From assembly GCF_026126425.1 (NCBI RefSeq), contig NZ_JAFMPW010000005.1, positions 1 through 64,000 on the forward strand: DNA of 64,000 bases. Direction: 5' to 3'. Source of the stretch: Muriicola sp. Z0-33. Its GTDB lineage: Bacteria; Bacteroidota; Bacteroidia; Flavobacteriales; Flavobacteriaceae. Numbering within the stretch: position 1 is the stretch's first letter; each line of letters opens with the position of its first letter. The position numbers and the translations under genes are program-made. The notes under the pieces are model-generated. The model saw nothing but the letters and a program-made list of their open reading frames with translations, did not search any database and was not told where the DNA came from. Positions 18,724 through 27,640 of this stretch are shown here, one piece after another.

Positions 18724-19614
18724 ATGAACATTGGCCTCTTATCGGTGAGTATGAATGTTTATTCCACAAAAAGAATAGCTGTGGAGGCCGAGAAGTTAGG
18801 GCATCATATAGAACTTATTGATCACACAAAATGTTCGGTAAAACTGGGATCAGGGAAACCCCAGATCTATCTCAGGGACGAAAATATAACCAACGATTTC
18901 CATGCTATCATTCCGAGAATTGGAGCTAAAGTAACAAAACACGGCTCCGCTATCGTAAAGCAGTTTGAAATGAATGGAGTTTTTAGTACGGCTCGTTCAT
19001 TGGGGATTACCCGGGCCAGGAATAAAGTCAGGACACTACAGATTATGGCCAGAAAAGGCATCCCTATCCCCGAAACATTATTTTCAATAAACCCTGACAA
19101 TATTGAAGAGCAAATAAAAATTCTGGGGGGGCCGCCTGTAATTATAAAACTTCAGGAAGGCACTCAGGGACTAGGTGTGATTTTGGCAGAGACCAAAAAA
19201 TCAGCCAAATCTATTATAGATACTTTTTATAAAATGGATACAAGCATACTGATTCAAAAATATATTGAGGAATCTAATGGGGAGGATATCCGCATTTTTG
19301 TTGTCGGAAATAAAGTGGTAGCCAGCATGAAACGGACCAGCGCTGTGGGTGAATTTCGCTCCAATGTACACAGAGGGGGTAAATCTGTGGCCATCAAACC
19401 ATCAAATAAGGAAGAGTATATAGCCCTTAATGCGACAAAGTATTTGGGATTAGGAGTAGCAGGCGTAGATCTTATTCGCTCCAAAAAGGGCCCTTTGCTT
19501 ATTGAGGTAAATGCCTCACCTGGATTACAGGGCATAGAGGCCGCCACAGGCGTAAATATTGCTAGTGAGATCATCAAGTACGTAGAACAAAATGGGCGCC
19601 GCCGAAGGCGTTAA
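18724..19614 (+). CDS. rimK: RimK-type ATP-grasp alpha-L-glutamate ligase
   Basis: A 296-residue ATP-grasp protein. Visible are the ATP-binding segment PPVIIKLQEGTQGLGVILAE, FVVGNKVVASMKR and the metal-binding end LIEVNASPGLQGIE. RimK adds glutamate residues to the C-terminus of ribosomal protein S6; related enzymes act on other peptides or cofactors. The C-terminus is a basic tail (GRRRRR). It lies 42 bp before a zinc carboxypeptidase-like gene, a pairing that suggests addition and removal of an amino acid on one target; this is inference. An AGGTAAA/TTTACCT hairpin sits between them. Confidence 0.9.
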   Translation: MNIGLLSVSMNVYSTKRIAVEAEKLGHHIELIDHTKCSVKLGSGKPQIYLRDENITNDFHAIIPRIGAKVTKHGSAIVKQFEMNGVFSTARSLGITRARNKVRTLQIMARKGIPIPETLFSINPDNIEEQIKILGGPPVIIKLQEGTQGLGVILAETKKSAKSIIDTFYKMDTSILIQKYIEESNGEDIRIFVVGNKVVASMKRTSAVGEFRSNVHRGGKSVAIKPSNKEEYIALNATKYLGLGVAGVDLIRSKKGPLLIEVNASPGLQGIEAATGVNIASEIIKYVEQNGRRRRR

Positions 19615-19656
19615 TATTTTTTTAGGTAAAGCCTTTTACCTGAGAATAATTTAAAT

Positions 19657-20619
19657 ATGGAAAACGAGGAGAATAAAGACATTGTAATTGGTAATGAGGC
19701 CGTTGCTCCCGGAGAAGCAAAATTGTTGAAGATAAGTATAGACAGACTACCTACAGGGACCCTGATAGACATACCAATCTATGTTTTTAACGCCAAAAAA
19801 CCTGGACCAACAATTCTGGTTCAGGCCGGATTGCACGGCGATGAGATCAATGGAATTGAAATTGTACGTCGAATGTTGCAGCAGAAGCGTTTAAAAGTAA
19901 AGAAAGGAGCTATAATTGCGGTCCCCATCCTGAATATTTTCGGATTTATTCATTTTTCCAGAGATGTACCAGACGGCAAAGATGTTAACAGAAGTTTTCC
20001 GGGCAAAAAAACAGGTTCAATGGCCAGCAGGATAGCGTATCATTATACTACCGAAATTTTGCGTCAGGTAGATTGTGGCATAGACCTGCATACAGGTGGT
20101 GCCCAAAGGCATAATTACCCCCAGGTACGCTATACTGCAGAGGACGAAAACAGTAAGAGATTGGCAGGGATTTTTAATGCACCAATAACTTTTCCGGCCA
20201 GACTAATCAGGGGGTCGTTTAGAAATGCAGCTTTTAGAATGCAGGTGCCCACTATAGTTTTTGAAGCAGGCGAAAGTATGCGGTTCGATGATTATGCAAT
20301 TCTGCAGGGAATGCAGGGGATTATAAATGTTTTAGATCATTTTGGGATGAATACCAAAACACAACCGGAGTACGCAAAAAAGAAAAAAACAATACTACTA
20401 GACGAAAGGCGATGGTTGCGTGCACATACAGCAGGTATGTTTATCCCGGAGGTCATTAATGGAAGTAAGATTATAAAAGGACAGGAATTGGGGCTTATTA
20501 CAGACACCTACGCAAAGCACAGAAGAAAAATTAAATCCCCGTATGATGGGTATGTTATTTGTATTAACCATCAGGCGGTAGTAAATCAGGGGGATGCGCT
20601 ATTTCACGTAGGCAGGTAA
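19657..20619 (+). CDS. succinylglutamate desuccinylase/aspartoacylase family protein
   Basis: A 320-residue M14-like zinc amidohydrolase. The zinc ligands are visible in GLHGDEINGIE (His and Glu) and GIDLHTGG (His), and the catalytic Glu in IVFEAGES. A C-terminal barrel-like domain (about 255-320; KIKSPYDGYVICINHQAVV) resembles that of the AstE/ASPA group. Such enzymes cleave an acyl-amino acid amide bond. The gene is paired with a RimK-type ligase, so its substrate may be a ligase product rather than succinylglutamate. Confidence 0.88.
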   Translation: MENEENKDIVIGNEAVAPGEAKLLKISIDRLPTGTLIDIPIYVFNAKKPGPTILVQAGLHGDEINGIEIVRRMLQQKRLKVKKGAIIAVPILNIFGFIHFSRDVPDGKDVNRSFPGKKTGSMASRIAYHYTTEILRQVDCGIDLHTGGAQRHNYPQVRYTAEDENSKRLAGIFNAPITFPARLIRGSFRNAAFRMQVPTIVFEAGESMRFDDYAILQGMQGIINVLDHFGMNTKTQPEYAKKKKTILLDERRWLRAHTAGMFIPEVINGSKIIKGQELGLITDTYAKHRRKIKSPYDGYVICINHQAVVNQGDALFHVGR

Positions 20620-20875
20620 ATGTAGCCACTTACCGACGTTAAAAAGGATTTTTTATAGGCTTTTCAGCCCTGGAGGTATTTTTTAAAAGCAAATTACAGA
20701 CCACCTGGTTGGTTGCTAAGGTTTTTAATCGATAGTGGCCAGTAAAACTAGCGCCTTATCGATAAAAAACGACTCAAAAACCAAGGCAATTCCTGAGATA
20801 AGCGTGTGCCAATGGCATAAAAACAAACTACTAAGTCTGTTTCGCAATTTTGTCATTTTATCGGAAAAACGGGCA

Positions 20876-23725
20876 TCATTTTATTTCAAAATGCACCGTT
20901 TCTTTAAGCTTTTTTGTGGTAATTTCCACTGTATATTTGCCTTGAGGAAGGTAAGTTTTACCATTTTTGGCAGTCCTGAGGGCCTTTTTGTTTCTTTTTA
21001 AATATGCGGTTTTGCCAGACTTGGAGAAGGCGACATCATAAGACATAATATTAAGTCCTTTATCTGCGCTAAGTTCACTGGAACTTACCACTATGCCTTC
21101 CTGGCTTTTTACTTCGGCCCTATAAATCTCTGCTTTATCTGAATAAAAAGTAATATCAATCCCGGGGGTATTGGGCGTACTCCATTGGCCAGACGGGTTG
21201 CCCCAACGGTCTGAGTGCTTTATATTTTCCGGCTCGAATACAACAAGGTTTTTAGAAAGCATATCTGGAGTTAATTGTTGCAACTCCGCGATATCGGCCT
21301 TATATATACTCCTCCCATGGGTGCCTACGACTAAATGCCGGGCTTCTGGCTGGATTACCAGATCGTGGATTGCCACGTTCGGGATCCCGTTTTGAAAAAG
21401 TTCCCAGGAATCTCCCCGGTTAAATGAAACATACAGGCCGTTATCTGTTCCGGCGAACAGTAGCATTTCGTTCTCAGGATCTTCTAAAATTACATTTACT
21501 GGAGATTTAGGAATATTAGCAGCGATGTTTTTCCAGCTTTTTCCATAATCTTCACTAACATATATATATGGGGTAAAATCGTCCCAACGGTAGCCATTCA
21601 GGCTGGCATAGACCCTTTCTTTTTTATGTTTAGAAGCCGCTATTCTGCTTACCCACAGATCTTTTGGAAAGCCCGAAGACAGGACCTCCCAGCTTCCTCC
21701 ACCATTTTTACTCAAATGTACCAGTCCGTCGTCACTTCCGGTATAAAGTAATCCAAACTTAAAAACAGATTCTGAAATTGTGGTAATTGTTCCATAGGCT
21801 ACATTGCCTTTCTTTCCTCCTGTACTAAGATCTCCAGAGATGGTTTCCCAATCGTCTCCCTGGTTTAGGGAGCGATGTAACATATTACTGCCCATATATA
21901 ATATATCCTGGTTGTGAGGCGATAGTAAAATGGGAGTTAGCCAGTTAAAACGAAATGGTGTTTGACCAAGCTCGTGTTTTGGTTGAATGCGTTTACGAGA
22001 ATCTTTACTGAGGTCTAATCTGAAATAATTACCAAACTGGAATCCTGTATAGACAATACTTGGGTTCCTGTTGTCTATTTGTACTTGCATCCCATCTCCC
22101 CCAAGGATAGATTTCCAAGGATTATGACCGGTTTGATGCCATCTGCTGTTTATCTGCGCATTATGGGGCCCCATCCATACCCCATTATCCTGAAGTCCGC
22201 CATAAACATGATAGGGCTCCTGGTTATCTACATTAACGGCATAGAACTGACCGACAGATGTAGAGTTGTGTTTGGTCCAATGTTTCCCGTCATCGTAGGT
22301 AGTATTAAGCCCGCCGTCATTGCCATTAATAAGGTGGCCTGGTTTTGCCGGGTTTAACCATAGCGCCTGATGATCTGAATGTACATTTTCAGCGCTAATT
22401 GAAGTGAAACTCCTTCCACCATCTTTGGATTTTATTAGGGGGACGCCCCCCAGGTAAATTTTCTCTTTGTCAGTAGGTGCTACGCGTATTTCTCCAAAAT
22501 AATACCCATAACTATAGTAGAGATCATCTATATAATCCTGATTCATTTTTTTCCAGCTCATACCCGCATCATCACTCCTGTAAACCTCAGCGCCAATTAC
22601 CGGAGTGTCAAAAAGCCTTGAATTCGCATTCTCTAAATACCTGGCCAGGTCTATAGGTTTAATCTTTCCGCTTCTGACCATCTGTTTTACATTTGCGGCC
22701 TTATATTTTTCTTGAAAACCATTGGCCTTAAGGAACTTATCAAGTTTCTTATCTTCTAAACTCAGGAAATCGGATGTTGACATCGACTTAAAGTCGTTTT
22801 TCTCCAGGGATCCGAAAGTATCCGGGGCTTTCTTTGAAGGGCTTCTCCTGTATTGATTGTCGAGTACTGCGTACACTGTATTTTCGTCATAAACAGCCAA
22901 TCCAATGCGGCCAACGCCTTTTCCGGTTGGAAATCCACTTTCTGGGGTAGATAATTTGGTCCAGCTACTCCCTCCATCTGTACTTTTATAAATACCAGAA
23001 CCTTCACCGCTGCCGTCAAAATTCCAGGCTTTTCTGTCTTTTTCCCAACTGCTGGCGTACATAATATTGAAGTTGGCGGGTACATGAGCCATGTCTATAA
23101 TCCCAGTTACCTCATTTACGTAGAGTGTTTTTTCCCATGATTTGCCTCCATCCACAGTTTTAAAAACCCCTCTATTTGCATTTGGGGAATAAAGATGTCC
23201 GGTGACACCAACTATGACTTCATCGGAATTGTTAGAGTTGATCAAGATGCGACCAACATGATGAGAGTCTTTAAGACCTGTGTTTACCCATGTTTTACCA
23301 TTATCAACAGATTTTAAGATCCCTATGCCGGCATAAGAAGACCTTGACGAATTATTCTCCCCGGTACCAACCCATAGTGTTCCAGATTTCCAATCAACAG
23401 CAATGTCACCCACATTCTGTGTGGGAGTGCCATCCAATACAGGAACAAAGGAAGTGCCATTATTATTGGTGTACCATACCCCTCCAGAGGCATAACCCAC
23501 ATAATACTCAATCGGATTATCGGGGTTTGCTTCTATATCTACGACTCTCCCACTCATAACTGTGGGGCCAATATTGCTAAACGAGATATTTTTTACTATG
23601 GAATTTGCTGCCAGGGCTGTTTTTTTATCAAAGGCTGAGGAGATTTCTTCTGATGAAGTTGGACCTGGTTGAGCAAGGAGTGGAATGCTACTTAAGAGCA
23701 GTATGGAGATCAAGAAAGATTTCAT
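20876..23725 (-). CDS. secreted BNR/sortilin-type beta-propeller protein
   Basis: A 949-residue secreted protein with signal peptide MKSFLISILLLSSIPLLAQ. It has many BNR-like repeats of the form S-x-D-x-G-x-S/T-W (SVDNGKTWVN, STDGGSSWTK, SDDAGMSWKK, SEDYGKSWKN), which build one or two beta-propellers of the VPS10/sortilin type. Annotation pipelines often call such proteins glycosyl hydrolase, but I see no catalytic signature that supports it. The C-terminus has no clear type IX sorting domain. The gene stands alone; the upstream 140 bp (23726-23866) is AT-rich with no clear promoter. Confidence 0.82.
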   Translation of the reverse strand: MKSFLISILLLSSIPLLAQPGPTSSEEISSAFDKKTALAANSIVKNISFSNIGPTVMSGRVVDIEANPDNPIEYYVGYASGGVWYTNNNGTSFVPVLDGTPTQNVGDIAVDWKSGTLWVGTGENNSSRSSYAGIGILKSVDNGKTWVNTGLKDSHHVGRILINSNNSDEVIVGVTGHLYSPNANRGVFKTVDGGKSWEKTLYVNEVTGIIDMAHVPANFNIMYASSWEKDRKAWNFDGSGEGSGIYKSTDGGSSWTKLSTPESGFPTGKGVGRIGLAVYDENTVYAVLDNQYRRSPSKKAPDTFGSLEKNDFKSMSTSDFLSLEDKKLDKFLKANGFQEKYKAANVKQMVRSGKIKPIDLARYLENANSRLFDTPVIGAEVYRSDDAGMSWKKMNQDYIDDLYYSYGYYFGEIRVAPTDKEKIYLGGVPLIKSKDGGRSFTSISAENVHSDHQALWLNPAKPGHLINGNDGGLNTTYDDGKHWTKHNSTSVGQFYAVNVDNQEPYHVYGGLQDNGVWMGPHNAQINSRWHQTGHNPWKSILGGDGMQVQIDNRNPSIVYTGFQFGNYFRLDLSKDSRKRIQPKHELGQTPFRFNWLTPILLSPHNQDILYMGSNMLHRSLNQGDDWETISGDLSTGGKKGNVAYGTITTISESVFKFGLLYTGSDDGLVHLSKNGGGSWEVLSSGFPKDLWVSRIAASKHKKERVYASLNGYRWDDFTPYIYVSEDYGKSWKNIAANIPKSPVNVILEDPENEMLLFAGTDNGLYVSFNRGDSWELFQNGIPNVAIHDLVIQPEARHLVVGTHGRSIYKADIAELQQLTPDMLSKNLVVFEPENIKHSDRWGNPSGQWSTPNTPGIDITFYSDKAEIYRAEVKSQEGIVVSSSELSADKGLNIMSYDVAFSKSGKTAYLKRNKKALRTAKNGKTYLPQGKYTVEITTKKLKETVHFEIK

Positions 23726-23866
23726 TGTTTGGTGGATTAAAATAATTGGAGGTGAAAATATGAATTTGTAAGGGGAATTAGAAAATATTAAGTTATTAAC
23801 AATTAATTGGACAATGATTTTAATTTTTGTTAATTTATTACCCTCTAAACAACTAAACTAACAATA

Positions 23867-24172
23867 ATGGAAGAGTACTTACCCTTAATTATTCAGCTAC
23901 TATCCGGGGCCTTGGGAGGCAATATAGCCGGGAAACTATTAAAAAATTTATCATTGGGAACAGTAGGTAATTCTATTTCAGGAATCCTGGGAGGTGGCCT
24001 TGGAGGTTATCTTTTGGGGATGCTTGGATTGGGTGATGGTGGTGTAGAAATGTCTGCAGCCGCCGGAAGCATGGACCTTTCCGCTGTTCTTGGAAGTATC
24101 GCCGGTGGGGGTGTTGGAGGTGGTGTAGTAATGGCAATCATAGGCGCTTTAAAGAAAGCAATCTCCAAATAA
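23867..24172 (+). CDS. glycine-zipper small membrane-associated protein, unknown
   Basis: A 101-residue protein rich in Gly and hydrophobic residues (SGALGGNIAGKLL, GILGGGLGGYLLGMLGLG, IAGGGVGGGVVMAIIGALKK). The GxxxG-like patterns suggest tight packing of membrane helices. There is no signal peptide and no enzyme motif. It is a single gene with a strong terminator. The function is unknown; holin-like or membrane-stress roles are possible but not shown. Confidence 0.75.
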   Translation: MEEYLPLIIQLLSGALGGNIAGKLLKNLSLGTVGNSISGILGGGLGGYLLGMLGLGDGGVEMSAAAGSMDLSAVLGSIAGGGVGGGVVMAIIGALKKAISK

Positions 24173-24195
24173 CAATAACCAATCTAAAACCGGAG

Positions 24196-24222
24196 AGGGA
24201 CTTATTTTAAGTCCCTTTTTTT
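24196..24222 (+). terminator. intrinsic terminator after the glycine-zipper gene
   Basis: GGGACTTA (24197-24204) pairs with TAAGTCCC (24208-24215) around TTT, followed by seven T. Confidence 0.9.
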
Positions 24223-24271
24223 ATGGAGAAATGAGGCATTTGGCTATTTTTGAGAAAATACTACGGATCCG

Positions 24272-25570
24272 ATGAAATACGAGCAAATAACAAACCAGCT
24301 ATTTATAAAAAACCGCAAAAAATTTATGGCGATGATGAAGCCACAAAGTATAGCGGTGTTTAACTCTAATGATATCTATCCTATAAGTGCAGACAGCACT
24401 ATGCCCTTTCAACAACATAGAGATATATTTTACCTTAGTGGAGTAGACCAGGAAGAAAGCATACTCCTACTCTTCCCAAATGCGACAAATGTAAAATACC
24501 GAGAGGTATTATTTGTCAGAGAAACCAATGATCATATAGCGATCTGGGAAGGAGAGAAGCTAACAAAAGAAAGGGCTACCGACGTTTCAGGGGTTTCAAC
24601 CGTACATTGGCTTTCCGATTTTGAGAAGATCTTCTTTGATCTTATGACCGAAGTGGAGACCGTTTATTTTAATACTAATGAACACTACAGGCAGGCCGTT
24701 GAGACCCAAACCAGGGAAGATCGTTTTATTGCCCGGTGCAAATCAAAATTCCCCGCCCACCAAAGTGCTAAGAGTAACCCCATTTTACAAAAGATTAGAG
24801 GTGTCAAGGAGCCCGAGGAACTGGAGCTACTTCAAAAAGCATGTGATATTACAGAAAAAGGTTTTCGAAGGATCCTGAGTTTTACTAAACCCGGGGTATG
24901 GGAATACGAACTGGAAGCAGAATATTTACACGAATTTATCCGCAGGCGTTCAAAAGGCTTTGCCTATACACCAATTATTGCTTCCGGGAATAACGCAAAT
25001 GTTTTGCATTATATAGAGAACAACAATTTGTGTGATGATGGGGATTTGATATTAATGGATGTTGGAGCGGAATATGCCAATTATTCCAGCGATATGACCA
25101 GAACGATCCCGGTTAATGGGAAATTCAGTCCCAGGCAGAAAGAAGTATATGAGGCAGTCTTTCGGGTTAAGAATGCAGCGACCAAATTACTGGTGCCCGG
25201 CACCCTCTGGGCAGAATACCATAAGGAAGTAGGGCACATAATGACCTCTGAATTGCTTGGCCTTGGTCTGTTGGATAAGGCCGATATTCAAAATGAAAAT
25301 AAAGACTGGCCCGCCTATAAGAAGTATTTTATGCATGGCACTAGTCACCATATCGGGCTAGACACTCATGATTATGGGGAATTAAAAACGCCAATGAAAG
25401 CCAACATGGTTTTCACCGTGGAACCAGGAATTTATATCCCGGACGAAAAATTGGGAATACGCCTCGAAGATGATGTGGTAATTCAAGAAAAGGGGGAGCC
25501 ATTTAATTTGATGCGCAACATCCCGATAGCCGCAGACGAAATTGAAGAGCTGATGTCTGCCGGGAAGTAA
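24272..25570 (+). CDS. pepP: Xaa-Pro aminopeptidase (aminopeptidase P)
   Basis: A 432-residue M24 metallopeptidase. The N-terminal aminopeptidase P domain (about 1-140) is followed by the pita-bread fold. The dinuclear metal ligands are visible: Asp in LMDVGAEYANYSSDMTRT (two Asp), His in HGTSHHIGLDTHD, Glu in TVEPGIYIP and Glu in RLEDDVV. It removes N-terminal residues that precede proline. No signal peptide, so it is cytoplasmic. It stands alone 49 bp after the preceding terminator. Confidence 0.94.
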   Translation: MKYEQITNQLFIKNRKKFMAMMKPQSIAVFNSNDIYPISADSTMPFQQHRDIFYLSGVDQEESILLLFPNATNVKYREVLFVRETNDHIAIWEGEKLTKERATDVSGVSTVHWLSDFEKIFFDLMTEVETVYFNTNEHYRQAVETQTREDRFIARCKSKFPAHQSAKSNPILQKIRGVKEPEELELLQKACDITEKGFRRILSFTKPGVWEYELEAEYLHEFIRRRSKGFAYTPIIASGNNANVLHYIENNNLCDDGDLILMDVGAEYANYSSDMTRTIPVNGKFSPRQKEVYEAVFRVKNAATKLLVPGTLWAEYHKEVGHIMTSELLGLGLLDKADIQNENKDWPAYKKYFMHGTSHHIGLDTHDYGELKTPMKANMVFTVEPGIYIPDEKLGIRLEDDVVIQEKGEPFNLMRNIPIAADEIEELMSAGK

Positions 25571-25621
25571 TTGCTGCTGTTAAATAAGATCTCTAACTAT
25601 TATAAAGCAGTTAAATATATT

Positions 25622-26908
25622 CTACTGCGAAGGATTAACCACCGCAGTTCTTTTTAAGTTTGTAATTATCAAAACCAATAGCGAAGGTATTACCCATCCT
25701 AAACTATAACTGCTAAATGGGATCCATTGCTGTACCCCTGCTATTTCCTCACTAAGCCCTATACTGCCTAAAAAGTCGGGAATACTAAAAATTATCGTGG
25801 CAAAAATCACCCATTTAAAAACTTTTGGTGTAGTAAACTTCCCCGGAAGTGCATTCAGCAAAATAAGGACAATGGTAATAGGATAAATAAACATTAATGC
25901 GGGAAGGGCTATAGCAATGATATAGCCAACATTAAACTGCCCCATCAATACACCCAGAAAACAACCGATAACTGCGGTAATGGTATAAGCCAGCTTATTA
26001 TTTCCCAATCGCGATTTAACAAAATCTGCAGTACCTGCTACGATACCAACAGCAGTGGTAAAACAGGCAAGGCTCACCAGCAGACTAAGCATTAAATTGC
26101 CGGTATTGCCCAAAGTAATACGGCTTATCCCACTTAATAGACCTGTACGTGAAATAGATGCATCAAATTCATTATGCATTAGTGCCCCGGTAATGATAAG
26201 TCCACCATAAATTAGGAATAATCCCAATCCTGCCAGCCATCCGGCTTTGGCGATCAAACTTCTTCGTTCCTCATAAGTGGCATTCTTATTTTTCAGGTTG
26301 ATCGAAATTATAATAACCGCCCCGACAACAACTGCACCTATGGCATCAAAGGTCTGGTAACCTTCAATTACTCCATGCGAGAAGGGATTCCCAATTTCAG
26401 AAGGAGCAAAATCTAATTCGAACTGAAACAAACTGGTGCCAATAATCAATGCAAGAATGATAATTATGGCCGGGGTAAGGAATTTACCAATAATATTGAG
26501 GATCCTGGATCTGTTCATTACAAAAATAAAAACCAGGAGAAAATAGACTATGCTTGTAGCGATTGCGGGAATATTAAAAAAAGGTTCAATAGCCATTTCA
26601 TGAGTTACCGATGCGGTTCTCGGAGAAGGGAGAGCTAAGGAGATTGCATAGACAATAAAACAATAAGTTAAACTAAATGCCGGAGATACCTTATGAGCAA
26701 AATGGAACATGGTACCTTGTAATTTAGAATGCGCCACAATCCCCAATATTGGTATCAATACTGCGGAAATACAAAATCCAAGAGCCACCAGCCACCAGTA
26801 TTCTCCAAATTTAAATCCGAGTTGGGGGGGGAGGATTAAATTACCGGCTCCGAAGAAAAGGGAAAATAATGCAAAGGCCGTTACAAGTATTTCCTTCGAC
26901 TTGTTCAT
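25622..26908 (-). CDS. brnQ: branched-chain amino acid transport carrier
   Basis: A 428-residue membrane protein with about 12 predicted helices and the family start ALFSLFFGAGNLILPPQLG. It matches the LIVCS/BrnQ family, which imports leucine, isoleucine and valine with a cation. I chose the ATG at 26908 (MNKSKEILVTA). A longer reading from 27037 adds 43 residues that look like translated intergenic DNA and would disturb the membrane topology. Confidence 0.92.
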   Translation of the reverse strand: MNKSKEILVTAFALFSLFFGAGNLILPPQLGFKFGEYWWLVALGFCISAVLIPILGIVAHSKLQGTMFHFAHKVSPAFSLTYCFIVYAISLALPSPRTASVTHEMAIEPFFNIPAIATSIVYFLLVFIFVMNRSRILNIIGKFLTPAIIIILALIIGTSLFQFELDFAPSEIGNPFSHGVIEGYQTFDAIGAVVVGAVIIISINLKNKNATYEERRSLIAKAGWLAGLGLFLIYGGLIITGALMHNEFDASISRTGLLSGISRITLGNTGNLMLSLLVSLACFTTAVGIVAGTADFVKSRLGNNKLAYTITAVIGCFLGVLMGQFNVGYIIAIALPALMFIYPITIVLILLNALPGKFTTPKVFKWVIFATIIFSIPDFLGSIGLSEEIAGVQQWIPFSSYSLGWVIPSLLVLIITNLKRTAVVNPSQ

Positions 26909-27050
26909 AGTTGAAAATAAGTTGGTAAGATAATAGAAAATACTACAAAACTGTTGCAGAATCTGAGCAAAGAAAAAGTTCCGATAATCGAAAAAAAAGA
27001 CGTTCATCGAAAAAAGAGGGAAAAAAACCAGGGACACCCAATAAAATGCG

Positions 27051-27065
27051 GTAACGAGTCGTTAC
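27051..27065. promoter_or_regulatory. perfect 15-bp palindrome, candidate operator
   Basis: GTAACGAGTCGTTAC reads the same on both strands around a central G. It lies in the region between divergent brnQ and the zinc-ribbon gene, about 107 bp upstream of the latter. The shape fits a dimeric repressor site. Downstream (about 27073-27097) an imperfect stem AAAGTGATTC/GAAGCACTTT followed by T could be a leader hairpin. Confidence 0.45.
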
Positions 27066-27171
27066 TTAATAGAAAGTGATTCTGCTGAAGCACTTTTTAA
27101 ATAACCCAGATTAAAATTAGCATTTACTACGGTCCCCAAATCGTCCCGATGCAACCTAAAAACCTACAATT

Positions 27172-27438
27172 ATGAAAAAAATATTTTGTAATATTTTTGG
27201 GCACCACTACTCCGTTTCCAAAAAAGTAACTGGTCATATAAAAGAATACAAGTGTGTACACTGTGGCAGAGAAGTTACCACAGATGTAGATGGCAATCTT
27301 TCAACTCTGACTCCTGAGCTGCAGGAAATAAACGAAACCTTAGAAAGACTTTATCAAAGAAGACATAGGGCTGCTCAAGTTGTAGCTCCAAAAACACCCC
27401 CACAGGTTACTAAAGATGTAACTCAGAAGGTGGCCTGA
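27172..27438 (+). CDS. small zinc-ribbon-like protein
   Basis: An 88-residue protein starting MKKIFCNIFGHHYSVSKK, followed by YKCVHCGREVTTD. The Cys and two His near the start plus CxxC suggest one bound zinc ion. The C-terminal half is polar with a Pro/Thr tail (APKTPPQVTKD). I recall similar short proteins in flavobacteria but no assigned function. It stands alone downstream of the palindrome at 27051. The gap from 27439 to 27640 holds nothing I can support. Confidence 0.78.
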   Translation: MKKIFCNIFGHHYSVSKKVTGHIKEYKCVHCGREVTTDVDGNLSTLTPELQEINETLERLYQRRHRAAQVVAPKTPPQVTKDVTQKVA

Positions 27439-27640
27439 TTATGCTTTGGCAATGAATTTGTCGTCGTAAATGGCGATCCAAATTCTAAAAACTATTCCCA
27501 GAAATCAATTGAGCTTCTCTTATGCTATGCCGTCTTGCGCCCCACGACTGTATGGTCCGGAATGTCTCGTTATTTTTGGGAATTTTTTTGTTTATCCCTT
27601 CACAAAAATTTATAAATAAGTCTGCCGCATCCAAATTAAA

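Noticed and set aside
20735-21001. 88-codon plus-strand ORF
   Set aside because: Overlaps the C-terminus of the large BNR protein in antisense and has no signal, domain or promoter. The gap 20620-20875 otherwise shows nothing.
20876-23725. Glycosyl hydrolase label for the BNR protein
   Set aside because: Only propeller repeats are visible; no catalytic residues of a known glycoside hydrolase family can be pointed out.
27122-27145. A fourth member of the direct-repeat RNA set at the zinc-ribbon gene
   Set aside because: CATTTAC and CCCCAAATC are present, but the positions where the TTCACAACA repeats should lie (27061-27069 and 27082-27090) do not match.
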